Shown: piece after piece, positions 1-9,258 of the stretch
Numbering within the stretch: position 1 is the first letter of the stretch
How the letters are laid out: each line of letters starts with the position of its first letter
From: CAZUMW01 sp964621615
GTDB taxonomy: Bacteria; Desulfobacterota; WTBG01; CAIYCZ01; CAIRTM01
NCBI GenBank assembly: GCA_964621615.1
Contig: CAZUMW010000043.1
Span: 1 to 39,856 of the forward strand
Length of the DNA: 39,856 nucleotides
Reading direction: 5' to 3'
The notes under the pieces: model-generated
What the model was told of the DNA's origin: nothing
Database searches by the model: none
What the model saw: only the letters and a program-made list of their open reading frames with translations
Translations under genes and position numbers: made by a program

Positions 1-11
1 ATAATATTAGT

Positions 12-1955
12 ATGTGGTCGACAATAGGATTATGTCAAGGATCATGCCTGCAGTTGTTTTACACCAAAATAAAAAGAAGAAAGGACTGTCAATATAAAAC
101 ACTATATGAAACACTTTTTTTTCTTTTACCTTTTGCTTTTATTTATGGGATTGGAAGCAAATTAGGTTCAAATATAAAACTAAGCAATATTATTTTTCCT
201 TACCAATTATCACCTTGTTTTGACAATCATCTTTCATTTATTTGGGTTTTGTTATTTCTGGCTTTTCTTTCCATACACAATGTAAAAAAGCAAAAGCATC
301 ATAGCACTCTTTTCGTTGAGTTAATCATAATCATTTCAATTTACAACTTCTGCACATCCTTTCCGCCAATAATAAAAGCACTGGATAAGACATCACCTTA
401 TATCACATTGATCTACAGTTCTGGTATAATTCTGATATTCACCGTATATGTTGGAGCAGCGAAAAAAATTCAAAAAGTCAAATCATCGCCTCGAACAATA
501 TTTTTTTTCATTCTTCTTCCCGCAGCATTCATCATAATTTCAACAAATTATTTGCTGAATGCAAAAACGCCTGACCGTTTTCCCCAGGGAACAACCCATG
601 GAAAAATGGCCAAAAAAAACCATGCAAAAGGACCGTCGGTTATTTTGATCGTGTTAGATACCGTCCGTGCAGACAGTCTGTCAATGTACATTAATGATAT
701 TTCCAGAACCCCAAACCTTGAAAAATTTTCTGAAAAAGCTCTGTTGTACAATAATTGCAAAGCGCCATCTCCATGGACACTTCCTTCCCATGCCTCTCTG
801 TTTACCGGCCTGTATCCTGTTCAGCATGGTGCACATTATAAATTAAAAAAGAGTACAGGCCGATTTCATATTCCCGACCCCTTAGAGAATAAATACCAAA
901 CATTATCGGAAATATTTTATAAAAATGGATATACTACAGCTTTAAATGCATCGAATCCAATTTTTTCCTCCAACCTTGGACTGAATCAGGGATTTGAAAT
1001 AATAAATAATCTAAAGGGTATAGGTACGCTTTATATCGCTCCTTTCAAACCGCTTTTCCATGTATTTTGTGCTTTCACCGGCGTGCTTCCAAAATATTTT
1101 TTGTTTTACCGAACAGCAGAAGATATAAATAAAACTACATGCAATATCTTAGGAAAAATTAACGATAAACCGCTTTTCTTATTCATCAATTATATGGACG
1201 CCCACGCCCCATATTCACCCGAATACGCAAAAAGAAACCTATTAAAACACTTCCAGACCCAATGGGCAAAATTAACTTTTCTTTATCATCAGAAATTTAA
1301 CAATCTATACAAAGATGAAATGGACCATATACTCCAATCGTTATATCATGGAGAAATAGGATATTTAGACCGCCAGCTTGGATCTTTGTTTGCAAAATTA
1401 AAAAAGCAGGGACTCTATGATCCTTCTCTAATTGTTGTTACTTCCGACCATGGAGAGCTACTTGGTGAGCACGGTTACTATTACCATAAAGTGCCTATGT
1501 ATGAAGGGGTTTTACACATACCGCTGCTTATTAAATTCCCCTTTAGTAGAATAACAGGTGACAATCAAACCATTCTTTCATTACAAGAAGTTTTTAAAAT
1601 GATACTGAAAGAATGCTCTCTGGATTTATCCCCGAAAAATAATATTGATAAGAATAAACTTTATTTGGTATCCGAATTTTTCCATACAACCACAGGCACT
1701 CACCGTGTTATCTTTGATGAAACCTATAAGTATATGGAATATGAGAACAAAAAACCTGAATTATATAATTATAGACAGGACCCGTTGGAACAGTTTAACC
1801 TAATCGGAACAGAAACACATTTACAAAATACCTTAAAAAAGAAGCTTGAAATGTGGAAAAGAAAGCATGAAGTACTTAATGAGAACAAAAATCGAGCAGG
1901 AACTAATTCAAAAGATATTGAAGAAGCACTCAGAGCTTTAGGTTATATTAAATAA
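12..1955 (+). CDS. Membrane-anchored sulfatase-fold enzyme with Thr in the nucleophile position
   Basis: Alkaline-phosphatase/sulfatase superfamily enzyme (PF00884 type), probably acting on a surface glycan or lipid head group outside the inner membrane. Five hydrophobic N-terminal segments (about residues 34-50, 74-90, 98-118, 129-150 and 163-184) precede the catalytic domain. Metal-site motifs are visible: VLDTVRADS (D216), WTLPSHASLFTG (T256-H260) and SDHGELLGEHG (D479, H480). In formylglycine sulfatases the motif is C/S-x-P-x-R. Here it is T-L-P-S-H, so Thr256 would be the nucleophile, as in phosphoglycerol and phosphoethanolamine transferases. A phospho-transfer or hydrolase role is therefore as likely as desulfation. 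The frame has no stop between base 3 and the ATG at 12, so the true start may lie before the window. The gene is clearly more AT-rich than the core run downstream. It is convergent with the next gene across an almost pure A/T spacer (1956-2014). Confidence 0.8.
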   Translation: MWSTIGLCQGSCLQLFYTKIKRRKDCQYKTLYETLFFLLPFAFIYGIGSKLGSNIKLSNIIFPYQLSPCFDNHLSFIWVLLFLAFLSIHNVKKQKHHSTLFVELIIIISIYNFCTSFPPIIKALDKTSPYITLIYSSGIILIFTVYVGAAKKIQKVKSSPRTIFFFILLPAAFIIISTNYLLNAKTPDRFPQGTTHGKMAKKNHAKGPSVILIVLDTVRADSLSMYINDISRTPNLEKFSEKALLYNNCKAPSPWTLPSHASLFTGLYPVQHGAHYKLKKSTGRFHIPDPLENKYQTLSEIFYKNGYTTALNASNPIFSSNLGLNQGFEIINNLKGIGTLYIAPFKPLFHVFCAFTGVLPKYFLFYRTAEDINKTTCNILGKINDKPLFLFINYMDAHAPYSPEYAKRNLLKHFQTQWAKLTFLYHQKFNNLYKDEMDHILQSLYHGEIGYLDRQLGSLFAKLKKQGLYDPSLIVVTSDHGELLGEHGYYYHKVPMYEGVLHIPLLIKFPFSRITGDNQTILSLQEVFKMILKECSLDLSPKNNIDKNKLYLVSEFFHTTTGTHRVIFDETYKYMEYENKKPELYNYRQDPLEQFNLIGTETHLQNTLKKKLEMWKRKHEVLNENKNRAGTNSKDIEEALRALGYIK

Positions 1956-2014
1956 TAAATTAATATATTTATTTTAATTTATTATATATAATAATGATTT
2001 TATTTGAAATAATA

Positions 2015-4420
2015 TTAAAATAGTTTCGAATTTCTAAGCAAACCATCAACAAATTTCCTTTTCTCTGAAGATAGATGCCGTTTTTTTAGCCCCTCTTCAA
2101 GTCCCTTTTTAACAGTAAAAAGAATGGAAGCAGGTAGCTTTGACATAAGTGATTGGCATCGCTTCCACTCAACTGTGAGCATTTTTTTATAGCACGATGG
2201 CGGTATTTTATCAGGCGGTATAATCCGCCGCCAAAATCGACAAAGCGTTTCAGCAAAACCTATTCCGATTCCTTCATAAAAATGCTCCTGTAAATCCTGC
2301 GGAAGTGCAGAACCGATTTGCATGCTGTAGGGAAATTCAGGGATGGAAAAAGGAGCGAAAAGCATTTCTGCTCCCACAAAAACCCCTAGGCCTCTGACTG
2401 CAAAAGACTGGTATTTGCTTGGAATGTGTTTGATTTCGTCCCGAAGATACCTCGCTTTGTTTTGATACGCATTGACAAATAACTCATTGTATTTTGATAG
2501 AAAAGTTTTATAGAACCATTTTTCCGTACCGGGTATATTATCAAATAATGCTTCACGGTTAACCAATCCTGCCATATATTTATAAGCCAGAAAACGGAAG
2601 CCCCAGTATGTGTAAAACCGTTCGGGATATTTTTTTGAAACTAATTCGGCAAAAGGAACAAAGGATTCATGGGGTATCATTTGAGAGGTCCGGACAATTC
2701 CAAAAATAAAATCATCCAGGTATATAGCAGGAACACTCCGAAAATAATCATTTAGTTCCGATGTATTTTTCGATCCATTCAAAATGCTGAGAACAACATT
2801 ACTTCCAAGGCACTTATACGCAGCACTTTTATTTTCACTTGGATATTCGGCTGCAATAGCTTCAGCCTTTTTTAAATTAAAAGACGTGTCCTTGCTGCCG
2901 TAAAAAAGATCAAGCATGAGAGCAGGAGCCAGCAAGTCATAGCTGTATCCCTTATAATAAAGTGTTTTGAAAGAATCATCAGCTGAATACATTTGCACGC
3001 TTTTTAATGCCCCGGCAAAAATAAAAAGAACACATAAAGCTACAGCGACATACGCATAGATTTTTCTATTATAATATCTATACAATACAACTGTCCCAAT
3101 TGCCGCGACTGCAAAATAAAAGGGATAAAGTATATGTAAATACCGAAATCGTATGAAATCAATAGGAGGGAACGTAGCAAAAAGCCCAAGCCCCCGGTGG
3201 TATTCAAAGGGGGTTATTTGTTTTGATGAAAGTGCAAGACAAAAAAGAAAAAAAAGGGGGAACAAACAGACAAAAATGGAAAGCAGAGCTCTTGCTTGCA
3301 GGTTTTGAATATTGCTGATTTGAAAATTCCCGCTTACAGCAAAAACCCTTTTCACAACAATGAGCAATAGCACACACATTAAGAAAAACACAAAAAACAT
3401 GAAGCATACTGACATCAGACCAAGCTGCTGGGATGGATAATTGTACCCAAGAGAACGGGGGACAGCATAAAAAAAAGTCTGCGCAACCTGCCACAAATCG
3501 ATCCCTGAGCCTTTGAATAACTGTCTTAGCGCGCCAAGCCCTCCAGAAGTATAATACAATCGCACTATCCATGGAGAAAAACCGATGATTATGCCGCCGC
3601 CGAAAAATACTATTCTTCGAAGGGTTATGACCTGAGCCCTGAAGATTACAAAAAAAGCAATACAAAACAAATTAAAAAGAATATAGCTATAATAGGCGTA
3701 GGTTCCGAGACCGGCAAAAAACCCGAACCACAAAACAAGCCAGGGAGATATACTATGTTTATCTTTTTCAATAATCCTGAAGAGAAGGAAAATCTGACAT
3801 GCGATGAAAAGGCATATCATATGATGCGAGCTGATGGTGGCGACAACATTAAGCCGCGCAAACATCGGCGGCGGAAAGGCAAATAATGCGGCAAAAATAA
3901 CAGCAGCCGTATTGCCCCAATAGCGGCGCACCACCGAAGCCCATAGCAGCAAAGCGATAAAACTGCATATAAGCGGAAACAATTTCATCACAAGCAGTGA
4001 GCGCCCAAACATTTTATAAAAGGGGGCAAGCAAAACTCCTTCGATGAGGACTTCGCCGGTGAAATCGGTATACTGATATGCAAATATGGAGGCTCTCAAA
4101 TTTCCATCAAGCAGATCACAGGTAAGCGTTCCGCTTACCAGTTCATCAATATGGGGATGGGCGATATGAGAGTAGCCGTATAAAAGCAACCCCCCCCGCT
4201 GCAAAAAAAAATACAGTATAAAAACTGACAAAACAATGAGGAACGGGCTTTGGCGTGAGAGTGGAAAATGCTTTTCTGCTTTTGTGGACTGCACTGCCTC
4301 CCCCCCCCGGGAAGAATGGAAAGCAATACTGCATTCAGGAGTCAGGATCAAGAATCCAGAAAAAAAGAGTTTTGGCCTGCTAAAGGGCAAACCAAACCGC
4401 ACCTGATTTTTATTTAGCAT
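2015..4420 (-). CDS. Polytopic GT-C-like glycosyltransferase, long C-terminal soluble domain
   Basis: Large membrane protein, probably transferring a sugar from a polyprenyl-phosphate donor on the periplasmic side. The first strong membrane segment starts near residue 58 and is followed by a loop with HIDE (about residue 90), the usual place for the acidic GT-C catalytic residues. About ten more hydrophobic segments follow to about residue 490, then roughly 300 soluble residues. It is the last gene of a leftward run after the GT2 (6023-6733) and radical SAM (4504-6012) genes. The start is uncertain. The ATG at 4420 lacks a Shine-Dalgarno sequence, and residues 1-34 look like repeat-derived intergenic DNA. 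A GTG at 4294, just after a G9 tract, is a real alternative. Two G tracts and a T tract lie in the first 80 codons, so slippage could switch the gene. No family beyond GT-C-like can be named with confidence. Confidence 0.7.
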   Translation of the reverse strand: MLNKNQVRFGLPFSRPKLFFSGFLILTPECSIAFHSSRGGEAVQSTKAEKHFPLSRQSPFLIVLSVFILYFFLQRGGLLLYGYSHIAHPHIDELVSGTLTCDLLDGNLRASIFAYQYTDFTGEVLIEGVLLAPFYKMFGRSLLVMKLFPLICSFIALLLWASVVRRYWGNTAAVIFAALFAFPPPMFARLNVVATISSHHMICLFIACQIFLLFRIIEKDKHSISPWLVLWFGFFAGLGTYAYYSYILFNLFCIAFFVIFRAQVITLRRIVFFGGGIIIGFSPWIVRLYYTSGGLGALRQLFKGSGIDLWQVAQTFFYAVPRSLGYNYPSQQLGLMSVCFMFFVFFLMCVLLLIVVKRVFAVSGNFQISNIQNLQARALLSIFVCLFPLFFLFCLALSSKQITPFEYHRGLGLFATFPPIDFIRFRYLHILYPFYFAVAAIGTVVLYRYYNRKIYAYVAVALCVLFIFAGALKSVQMYSADDSFKTLYYKGYSYDLLAPALMLDLFYGSKDTSFNLKKAEAIAAEYPSENKSAAYKCLGSNVVLSILNGSKNTSELNDYFRSVPAIYLDDFIFGIVRTSQMIPHESFVPFAELVSKKYPERFYTYWGFRFLAYKYMAGLVNREALFDNIPGTEKWFYKTFLSKYNELFVNAYQNKARYLRDEIKHIPSKYQSFAVRGLGVFVGAEMLFAPFSIPEFPYSMQIGSALPQDLQEHFYEGIGIGFAETLCRFWRRIIPPDKIPPSCYKKMLTVEWKRCQSLMSKLPASILFTVKKGLEEGLKKRHLSSEKRKFVDGLLRNSKLF
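4190..4308. repeat. Cluster of homopolymer tracts near the start of the GT-C gene
   Basis: Three mononucleotide runs lie within 120 bases: C8 at 4190-4197, A9 at 4203-4211 and C9 at 4300-4308 (G8, T9 and G9 on the coding strand). All fall inside the first 80 codons of the gene annotated at 2015-4420, and the G9 run lies directly before a possible GTG start at 4294. Runs of this length are typical of contingency loci that change length by slipped-strand mispairing. Whether they vary here is not known from one sequence. Confidence 0.6.
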
Positions 4421-4483
4421 TTAGCTTTTTTGCATTTTTTCCAACCGCTAAATGGCTAACTGCTAATAGCTGCTTTTCGGTTG
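4416..4483. repeat. Family B intergenic repeat (AGCTAAYAGCT-rich)
   Basis: The 83-base gap between two leftward genes is filled by short iterated words such as GCTAAATGGCTAACTGC and TAATAGCTGCTTTT. The same vocabulary recurs in at least nine other gaps of this window (for example 9008-9042, 14087-14128, 14588-14622, 30396-30534 and 38697-38800). It also overlaps the ATG at 4420, which makes that start doubtful. Confidence 0.6.
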
Positions 4484-4503
4484 CTTTTCTGCTGCCTTTC
4501 CGG

Positions 4504-6012
4504 CTACAGTTTCAGGGACCGGTCTATAAATACCTTTCTTGCTAAACGTATCGCTTTTAACGCCGGGTCATATCCGAATTTTTTATTATTCCATTTGTAT
4601 TGATAATATTTTATAAAAGGGAAAAATACAGCTATGAAGAGAGTCCTTTGGATGGGATTTTTAATGGTTTTCAACCCCTTAAGCAGGTTTCCGCTGTACA
4701 AACAAATATCACAGGCATTCTTGAGCATTCTTTTTTGTTCATCAGTAAACCATGCCATATGTGCCTCATTATAAAAACTCCACGAGGCCCATTCAGCAAA
4801 ATGTTCAGGCGGCACCAAACCGTTTTCAACAGCCACATTAAACAGCTTAGTCCCGGGAAACGGAGTAAACATATTTATACCTTCGATGATTGCATCGGGA
4901 TTGTCCCGTTTTAACTGCAGCATCAGATCTATGGTCATCATAAAATCTTCGGTTGTTTCGGTGGGAAATCCTCCCATAAACGAGTATGATGGTATTATGT
5001 CATATTGCATTGCTTTTTTATTTGAAGCAACGATATGTTCTCTTGTCTGGCGTTTTCCTATAAATTCAAGAACTCTGTTAGAGCCAGATTCTCCACCGAA
5101 TTTCAATACATCGGCACCTGTTTTCTTCATTAAGTGAATAAAAGATGAATCCATTTTGTTAAAAGTGTTTATGCGCGTCCCCGAGGTATACCATTGAACG
5201 CTGACTCCCTCTTTTATCATAATTTGAAAAATCTCTTCATTTCGCTTTAAGTCAACGAAAAAATTATCATCTCTGATCCAAATAGAATCAAGTTTGAACT
5301 TCCGAACATTGTTTATAATTTTATATGCAGCTTTTTCAGCAGTCATAGGTCGCCATTTGCAATGCCGAATCGCGCTGCTGCAGCAAAAACCGCATCCAAT
5401 AGGACACCCTCTACTGGTTTCACCAATATCCAGCATTCTTTTTCCACTTTCAAGATACAGCGGCGTGGTAATATAGTTACCTACTTCAACCAGTTCCCAG
5501 GGAGTATCCGGCAGAGTATTCACATCCAATAAAGGCCGATCAATGGTTTGCACTATTTCATCATTATTGCTGTAACAAATACCCGCTATATCATGCAAGG
5601 GCATTCCTTGAGAAAGTGCGTCTGCAAGCTCAAGTACTGTTTCTTCCCCCTCCCCACGCACTACAATATCCACAAACTCACTTTTTAATGTCTGAACCGG
5701 CAATATCGAGGGATGCACCCCCCCCCATACCAAGGGTGCATCCGAGATGGTCCTTGCATATTTTGCTATATTCAAGCCAAAATGAATCTGACTCCCGGTC
5801 ATACTCGAGATTCCGATAAACAGCGGCTTCTGCTTTTTTATTTCTCTGGAAAGTGATGCTTTCCAATGTCTATCAACTCGCTGATCAATTATTGATATAT
5901 TATAGCCCTCTCTATAGGCAAATGAAGCTGCACACAACACACTAAACGGCGGGGTGATGGTTGCCCCTATATCTTCACCCGTCTTGGGAAATAACATAAT
6001 TATGTCTGCCAT
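4504..6012 (-). CDS. B12-binding domain radical SAM protein
   Basis: Cobalamin-dependent radical SAM enzyme. The N-terminal part (about residues 1-140) resembles the B12-binding fold, with the conserved V-W-G-G-V-H-P stretch near residue 100 and RGEGEE near 120. The radical SAM 4Fe-4S ligands are C203, C207 and C210 in GCPIGCGFC. The total of 502 residues fits the family. Such enzymes in glycan clusters often methylate or otherwise modify unactivated carbons of sugars or lipids; the substrate here is unknown. Its ATG lies 10 bases after the stop of the upstream GT2 gene (6023-6733), so the two are probably co-transcribed. A G9 tract on the coding strand (5718-5726) encodes the W-G-G-V segment and could be slippage-prone, although the residues are family-typical. 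It has the same architecture as the protein at 19203-20597, and the two differ strongly in sequence. Confidence 0.88.
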   Translation of the reverse strand: MADIIMLFPKTGEDIGATITPPFSVLCAASFAYREGYNISIIDQRVDRHWKASLSREIKKQKPLFIGISSMTGSQIHFGLNIAKYARTISDAPLVWGGVHPSILPVQTLKSEFVDIVVRGEGEETVLELADALSQGMPLHDIAGICYSNNDEIVQTIDRPLLDVNTLPDTPWELVEVGNYITTPLYLESGKRMLDIGETSRGCPIGCGFCCSSAIRHCKWRPMTAEKAAYKIINNVRKFKLDSIWIRDDNFFVDLKRNEEIFQIMIKEGVSVQWYTSGTRINTFNKMDSSFIHLMKKTGADVLKFGGESGSNRVLEFIGKRQTREHIVASNKKAMQYDIIPSYSFMGGFPTETTEDFMMTIDLMLQLKRDNPDAIIEGINMFTPFPGTKLFNVAVENGLVPPEHFAEWASWSFYNEAHMAWFTDEQKRMLKNACDICLYSGNLLKGLKTIKNPIQRTLFIAVFFPFIKYYQYKWNNKKFGYDPALKAIRLARKVFIDRSLKL

Positions 6013-6022
6013 ATGAGAGCCT

Positions 6023-6733
6023 TTACGATTTTGAATAATTTTTCATCTTTATAAGAACTATTTGAATAGTTGACTTGACAGCGACCTCTAAAAGTTTCCA
6101 CTTTTTTATTGAAACTTCACCGGTCCGGCGTTCAGTATGGGGGACGGAAATATTGCTGACTCGTTTATTTTTATATAAGAGCAATCCTGAAATAGCAATA
6201 TTGGGAGCAAAAGTTTCGGGAGGTATCTCAGCAAGCAACTGTGAAAGAACATCTGCTCTGAAAAGCCGGTACGGACAGTTTACATCTTTGACACCGCTGC
6301 CGAATAAAATACGGACCACAAAACCTGACATGCTGCTGACAATTTTGCGGGAAAGCGGCTGTACCCGGTTATCACGAACACCGATTACGGCATCATAATC
6401 ACTGCGATTATTCCATAAGCGTTCGAAATAATCAGCTGCAATTTCATTATCACTGTCAACCTGAAAGACCCACTCTGCTTCCTGTACTGCTTTATTGTAC
6501 CCCTGAAGTATTGTCGGCCCATGCCCTGAATTAGCCTTGTGAATCACTGTTACCTGTGCATCACTATCATATGCACCCAAAACCCTCCTCGTGTTGTCGG
6601 TGGACCCGTCATTAAGTATAAAAATGATATATGAAAGGCCTTTTGATTGCAAAGCTGTTTTCCAATCCTCTATTACTGCACAAATGCACTCTTCTTCATT
6701 ATAAACAGGAATCACGAGAGCAATATCAAGCAT
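6023..6733 (-). CDS. GT2 family glycosyltransferase (DPM-like)
   Basis: Cytoplasmic GT-A fold glycosyltransferase of 236 residues. It begins with the family signature VIPVYNEEE (residues 7-15), has NDGSTDNT near residue 41 and a DXD motif in QVDSDNE (D93, D95). The compact single-domain size without C-terminal membrane helices matches dolichol-phosphate-mannose-synthase-like enzymes, which charge polyprenyl phosphate with a sugar. That fits its operon partner, the GT-C-like membrane protein at 2015-4420. It is the first gene of the leftward run, 10 bases ahead of the radical SAM gene. The ATG at 6733 gives a start at the usual distance from the signature. The sugar cannot be read from the sequence. 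Confidence 0.88.
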   Translation of the reverse strand: MLDIALVIPVYNEEECICAVIEDWKTALQSKGLSYIIFILNDGSTDNTRRVLGAYDSDAQVTVIHKANSGHGPTILQGYNKAVQEAEWVFQVDSDNEIAADYFERLWNNRSDYDAVIGVRDNRVQPLSRKIVSSMSGFVVRILFGSGVKDVNCPYRLFRADVLSQLLAEIPPETFAPNIAISGLLLYKNKRVSNISVPHTERRTGEVSIKKWKLLEVAVKSTIQIVLIKMKNYSKS

Positions 6734-7090
6734 ATATCACACCCTTATCTCAAAACAAATGGTTCTTCAGAATATATAATAATTATAGATCGGTCAATGC
6801 TTATCAGTCATAAGTCATAAAAGAGGGTACAGGGCATACAAAAATTTCAAAAACTCCGTGACACCTCACGTTACATTTAATTCAATTTTTTTCATCTTTC
6901 CAGAATCATCTTTCACTGATATCAAAAATTAGTATAAAAAGAACGAAAAATAATGTATAAATAAATAAAAAGCTGCACCCCGCTCACAGCAGAACAAATA
7001 ATAATAAAGATTGATGTTTGGTATTTACGCCGATTCTCGCGGCTCAAAATTCACACCTCTACGGCACATTCCTACAATAAATCTTTGCAA
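6734..7090. other. Divergent intergenic region without a recognised gene
   Basis: This 357-base AT-rich spacer separates the leftward GT2 run from the rightward membrane protein gene, so promoters for both directions should lie here. Several TATAAT-like words occur (around 6772-6782 and 6955-6965), but none has a convincing -35 partner, so no promoter is called. No repeat family, hairpin terminator, small gene or RNA structure was recognised. Confidence 0.4.
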
Positions 7091-9004
7091 ATGACTGATA
7101 CATCATCCTCGAAAAAAACCGCATTAGTATTATTTTCAATTTTTCTGCTGTCTTTAGTGCTCACCACTGTTTTTTTCGCACCCTCGGACATCATATCCAC
7201 AGATCCGGTTTACAGCGATGATTATGCCATGCATTACGCAAACTGCCTGGCAGCAAAGCAATTCTGGCTGAACTATGGAAAGTGCTGGGGATATGACCCT
7301 TATTTACTGGCAGGTTTTCCACGGTGTGCTCTTGTCAATGCCGACAATAAATTGTGGGAATTGTTTGTGCTCATACTCTCTCCCTTCCTGGGGGACGGAT
7401 TTTCCTTTAAATTGTATATTCTACTTTTATTGGCATTCTATCCTCTGCTCGTCTATGCCGGCGCCCGCAATTTTACTTTGTCCCGGGAGCAAAGCATCGC
7501 GGGGGCTTTCTTGTCGATTTTTTTCTTCCATTTATCCCTGCCAAACGACATGGTGCTGTGGGGGATGGTTTCCTATGTCTTTGCCTGCTTTTTTTCCCTG
7601 TATATCTTATCTGTTTTCTATAAACTGCTGAATAATTTTTCGTTTATACGCTGGCTCTTTTTCACTGGAGGGGCAACAATTCTTCTCACCATGCATATTC
7701 TGTCTCCCTTTCATGTAATAATCCCGTCGATAGTATTGTACTGCTTCTTCATAAAAAAACTTTCGGCACGTCAGCATGGTCTTATCATTGTATCTTTACT
7801 TTCAATTCTTGTTTTAAACAGCTTCTGGCTTATTCCGATTCTGGAATTTTATCAATACAAAACGGCCCGACCGGAAAACTATGAATTTGCTCTTCAGATA
7901 AAAAACATATCTGAACCTTTAAACGTATATCTTAGACAAAAACGGTCCATCCCATTACATGCACCGGAACTCAACAATACATTCATTGAAGTCATGCTGC
8001 TGCTGCTCGGCGGGGCCGGTTTGTTCATTTTCAACAAAACAAAATGCAAATCGCTTTTCTTATCTTTTTTTGCCGGCACTTTGTTCCTGTTCTTTGTCAC
8101 GTATTACGGATCACATCTTCCTTTTTTTGCTCAATTCCAGCCGCAGCGGTTTGCCCTGCCATTAAACCTTTTGCTCCTCTTCCCGGCAAGTGCGGGACTC
8201 TGTCTTGTGCTGCAAAAAATTTTCAATAATCAAACCGGCTTCATCTCTGTGCTTTTCACCCTGCTGCTGATTATTATTGTTCTGTATCGTCCGGCTATCA
8301 GACCGTTCGGCATTTTTTACAAATATAGCTGTTACCGTCTCAGCTGCACCATGCCTGAATCTTTAAATCAACTTCTTGATTTCCTCGAAAACAATACCAC
8401 TGCTGATGGTAGAATTTTGATTGAAGATTCTGAATCGACAAATGACGGCACAGGGATATTCAGACCGGAAGCATTTTATGGAACCCACATTCCCGGCCTT
8501 TTTCCCGCATATGTAAAAAGAGAGTATCTGTGCGGCCCCCGGCCCATGTACCCCATTAAGCACAGTTTTGCAGGCTTTTATGACGGAATCCTGTTCGAAA
8601 AACCGGTTTCTTCTTATAGCCTCGCCGAGTTAAAGCGGTATTTCTTTTTATTTAATGTAAAATGGATTGTATGCTGGAGTGAAGAATCAAAAGAAATGTT
8701 CGAGCATTTCCCCGGCTATATTACCAAAATACATCATATTGCCAAATTCAGCATATATGAAGTAAACCGTAAGCCGTCTTTTTTTCTTAAGGGATCAGGC
8801 ACCATAGAAGCCGATTATAATCTGCTTCGTTTAAAAAACATTGTTCCTGACGACGGAGAGATTATTATATCCTACCACTGGCTTGACCATATGAGACCAT
8901 CCCCTGATGCACAAATCGAGCGTATTTTTTCAGGCGGAGATCCGGTGGGATTTATTAAAATTGTATCCCCGCCGGAAAGTCTGGTATTGGAAAACAAATA
9001 TTGA
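7091..9004 (+). CDS. Polytopic membrane protein, PTPS-related / GT-C-like
   Basis: Multi-spanning membrane protein of 637 residues. After one N-terminal helix comes a loop with SDDYAMHYANCL, and soon after, DPYLLAGFP. This arrangement is typical of the integral membrane family labelled 6-pyruvoyl-tetrahydropterin synthase-related, which by fold resembles GT-C transferases. About ten further hydrophobic segments run to about residue 410, then a soluble C-terminal region of roughly 225 residues. The ATG at 7091 is chosen over a TTG at 7085; neither has a clear Shine-Dalgarno sequence. The gene stands alone: a divergent spacer lies upstream and a 254-base repeat-bearing gap downstream. A role in moving or adding lipid-linked sugars is inferred from fold and context only. 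Confidence 0.68.
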   Translation: MTDTSSSKKTALVLFSIFLLSLVLTTVFFAPSDIISTDPVYSDDYAMHYANCLAAKQFWLNYGKCWGYDPYLLAGFPRCALVNADNKLWELFVLILSPFLGDGFSFKLYILLLLAFYPLLVYAGARNFTLSREQSIAGAFLSIFFFHLSLPNDMVLWGMVSYVFACFFSLYILSVFYKLLNNFSFIRWLFFTGGATILLTMHILSPFHVIIPSIVLYCFFIKKLSARQHGLIIVSLLSILVLNSFWLIPILEFYQYKTARPENYEFALQIKNISEPLNVYLRQKRSIPLHAPELNNTFIEVMLLLLGGAGLFIFNKTKCKSLFLSFFAGTLFLFFVTYYGSHLPFFAQFQPQRFALPLNLLLLFPASAGLCLVLQKIFNNQTGFISVLFTLLLIIIVLYRPAIRPFGIFYKYSCYRLSCTMPESLNQLLDFLENNTTADGRILIEDSESTNDGTGIFRPEAFYGTHIPGLFPAYVKREYLCGPRPMYPIKHSFAGFYDGILFEKPVSSYSLAELKRYFFLFNVKWIVCWSEESKEMFEHFPGYITKIHHIAKFSIYEVNRKPSFFLKGSGTIEADYNLLRLKNIVPDDGEIIISYHWLDHMRPSPDAQIERIFSGGDPVGFIKIVSPPESLVLENKY

Positions 9005-9258
9005 AAAAGCAGCTGTTAGCTGTTAGCAGTTAGCTAAAAGAAAAAAAAGGAGCACCTTCCGGATGCGATAATTCCACAAATAAAGAAGCATCTCCATCTA
9101 ATTATTAAGGGATTGCTAAACAAAATGAGATGGGGTATGTGCTAAGAGCTAATTGCTGATAGCTAAAAACTGAGAGTTGGTTCCAGCTTCTTACTATCGC
9201 ATCCACTTCCGTCATCGACTAAAATTGTATGAGTTAAAACCCTATCAATGAGTTCCAT
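9005..9258. repeat. Intergenic block with family B repeats and an inverted repeat
   Basis: Family B words occur twice, at about 9008-9042 (TTAGCTGTTAGCAGTTAGC) and 9137-9180. Around the second block lies a perfect 10-base inverted repeat, GGATGCGATA at 9061-9070 and TATCGCATCC at 9195-9204, with weaker symmetry inside it. A small non-autonomous insertion of about 150 bases is possible. No open frame of interest was seen. Confidence 0.5.
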
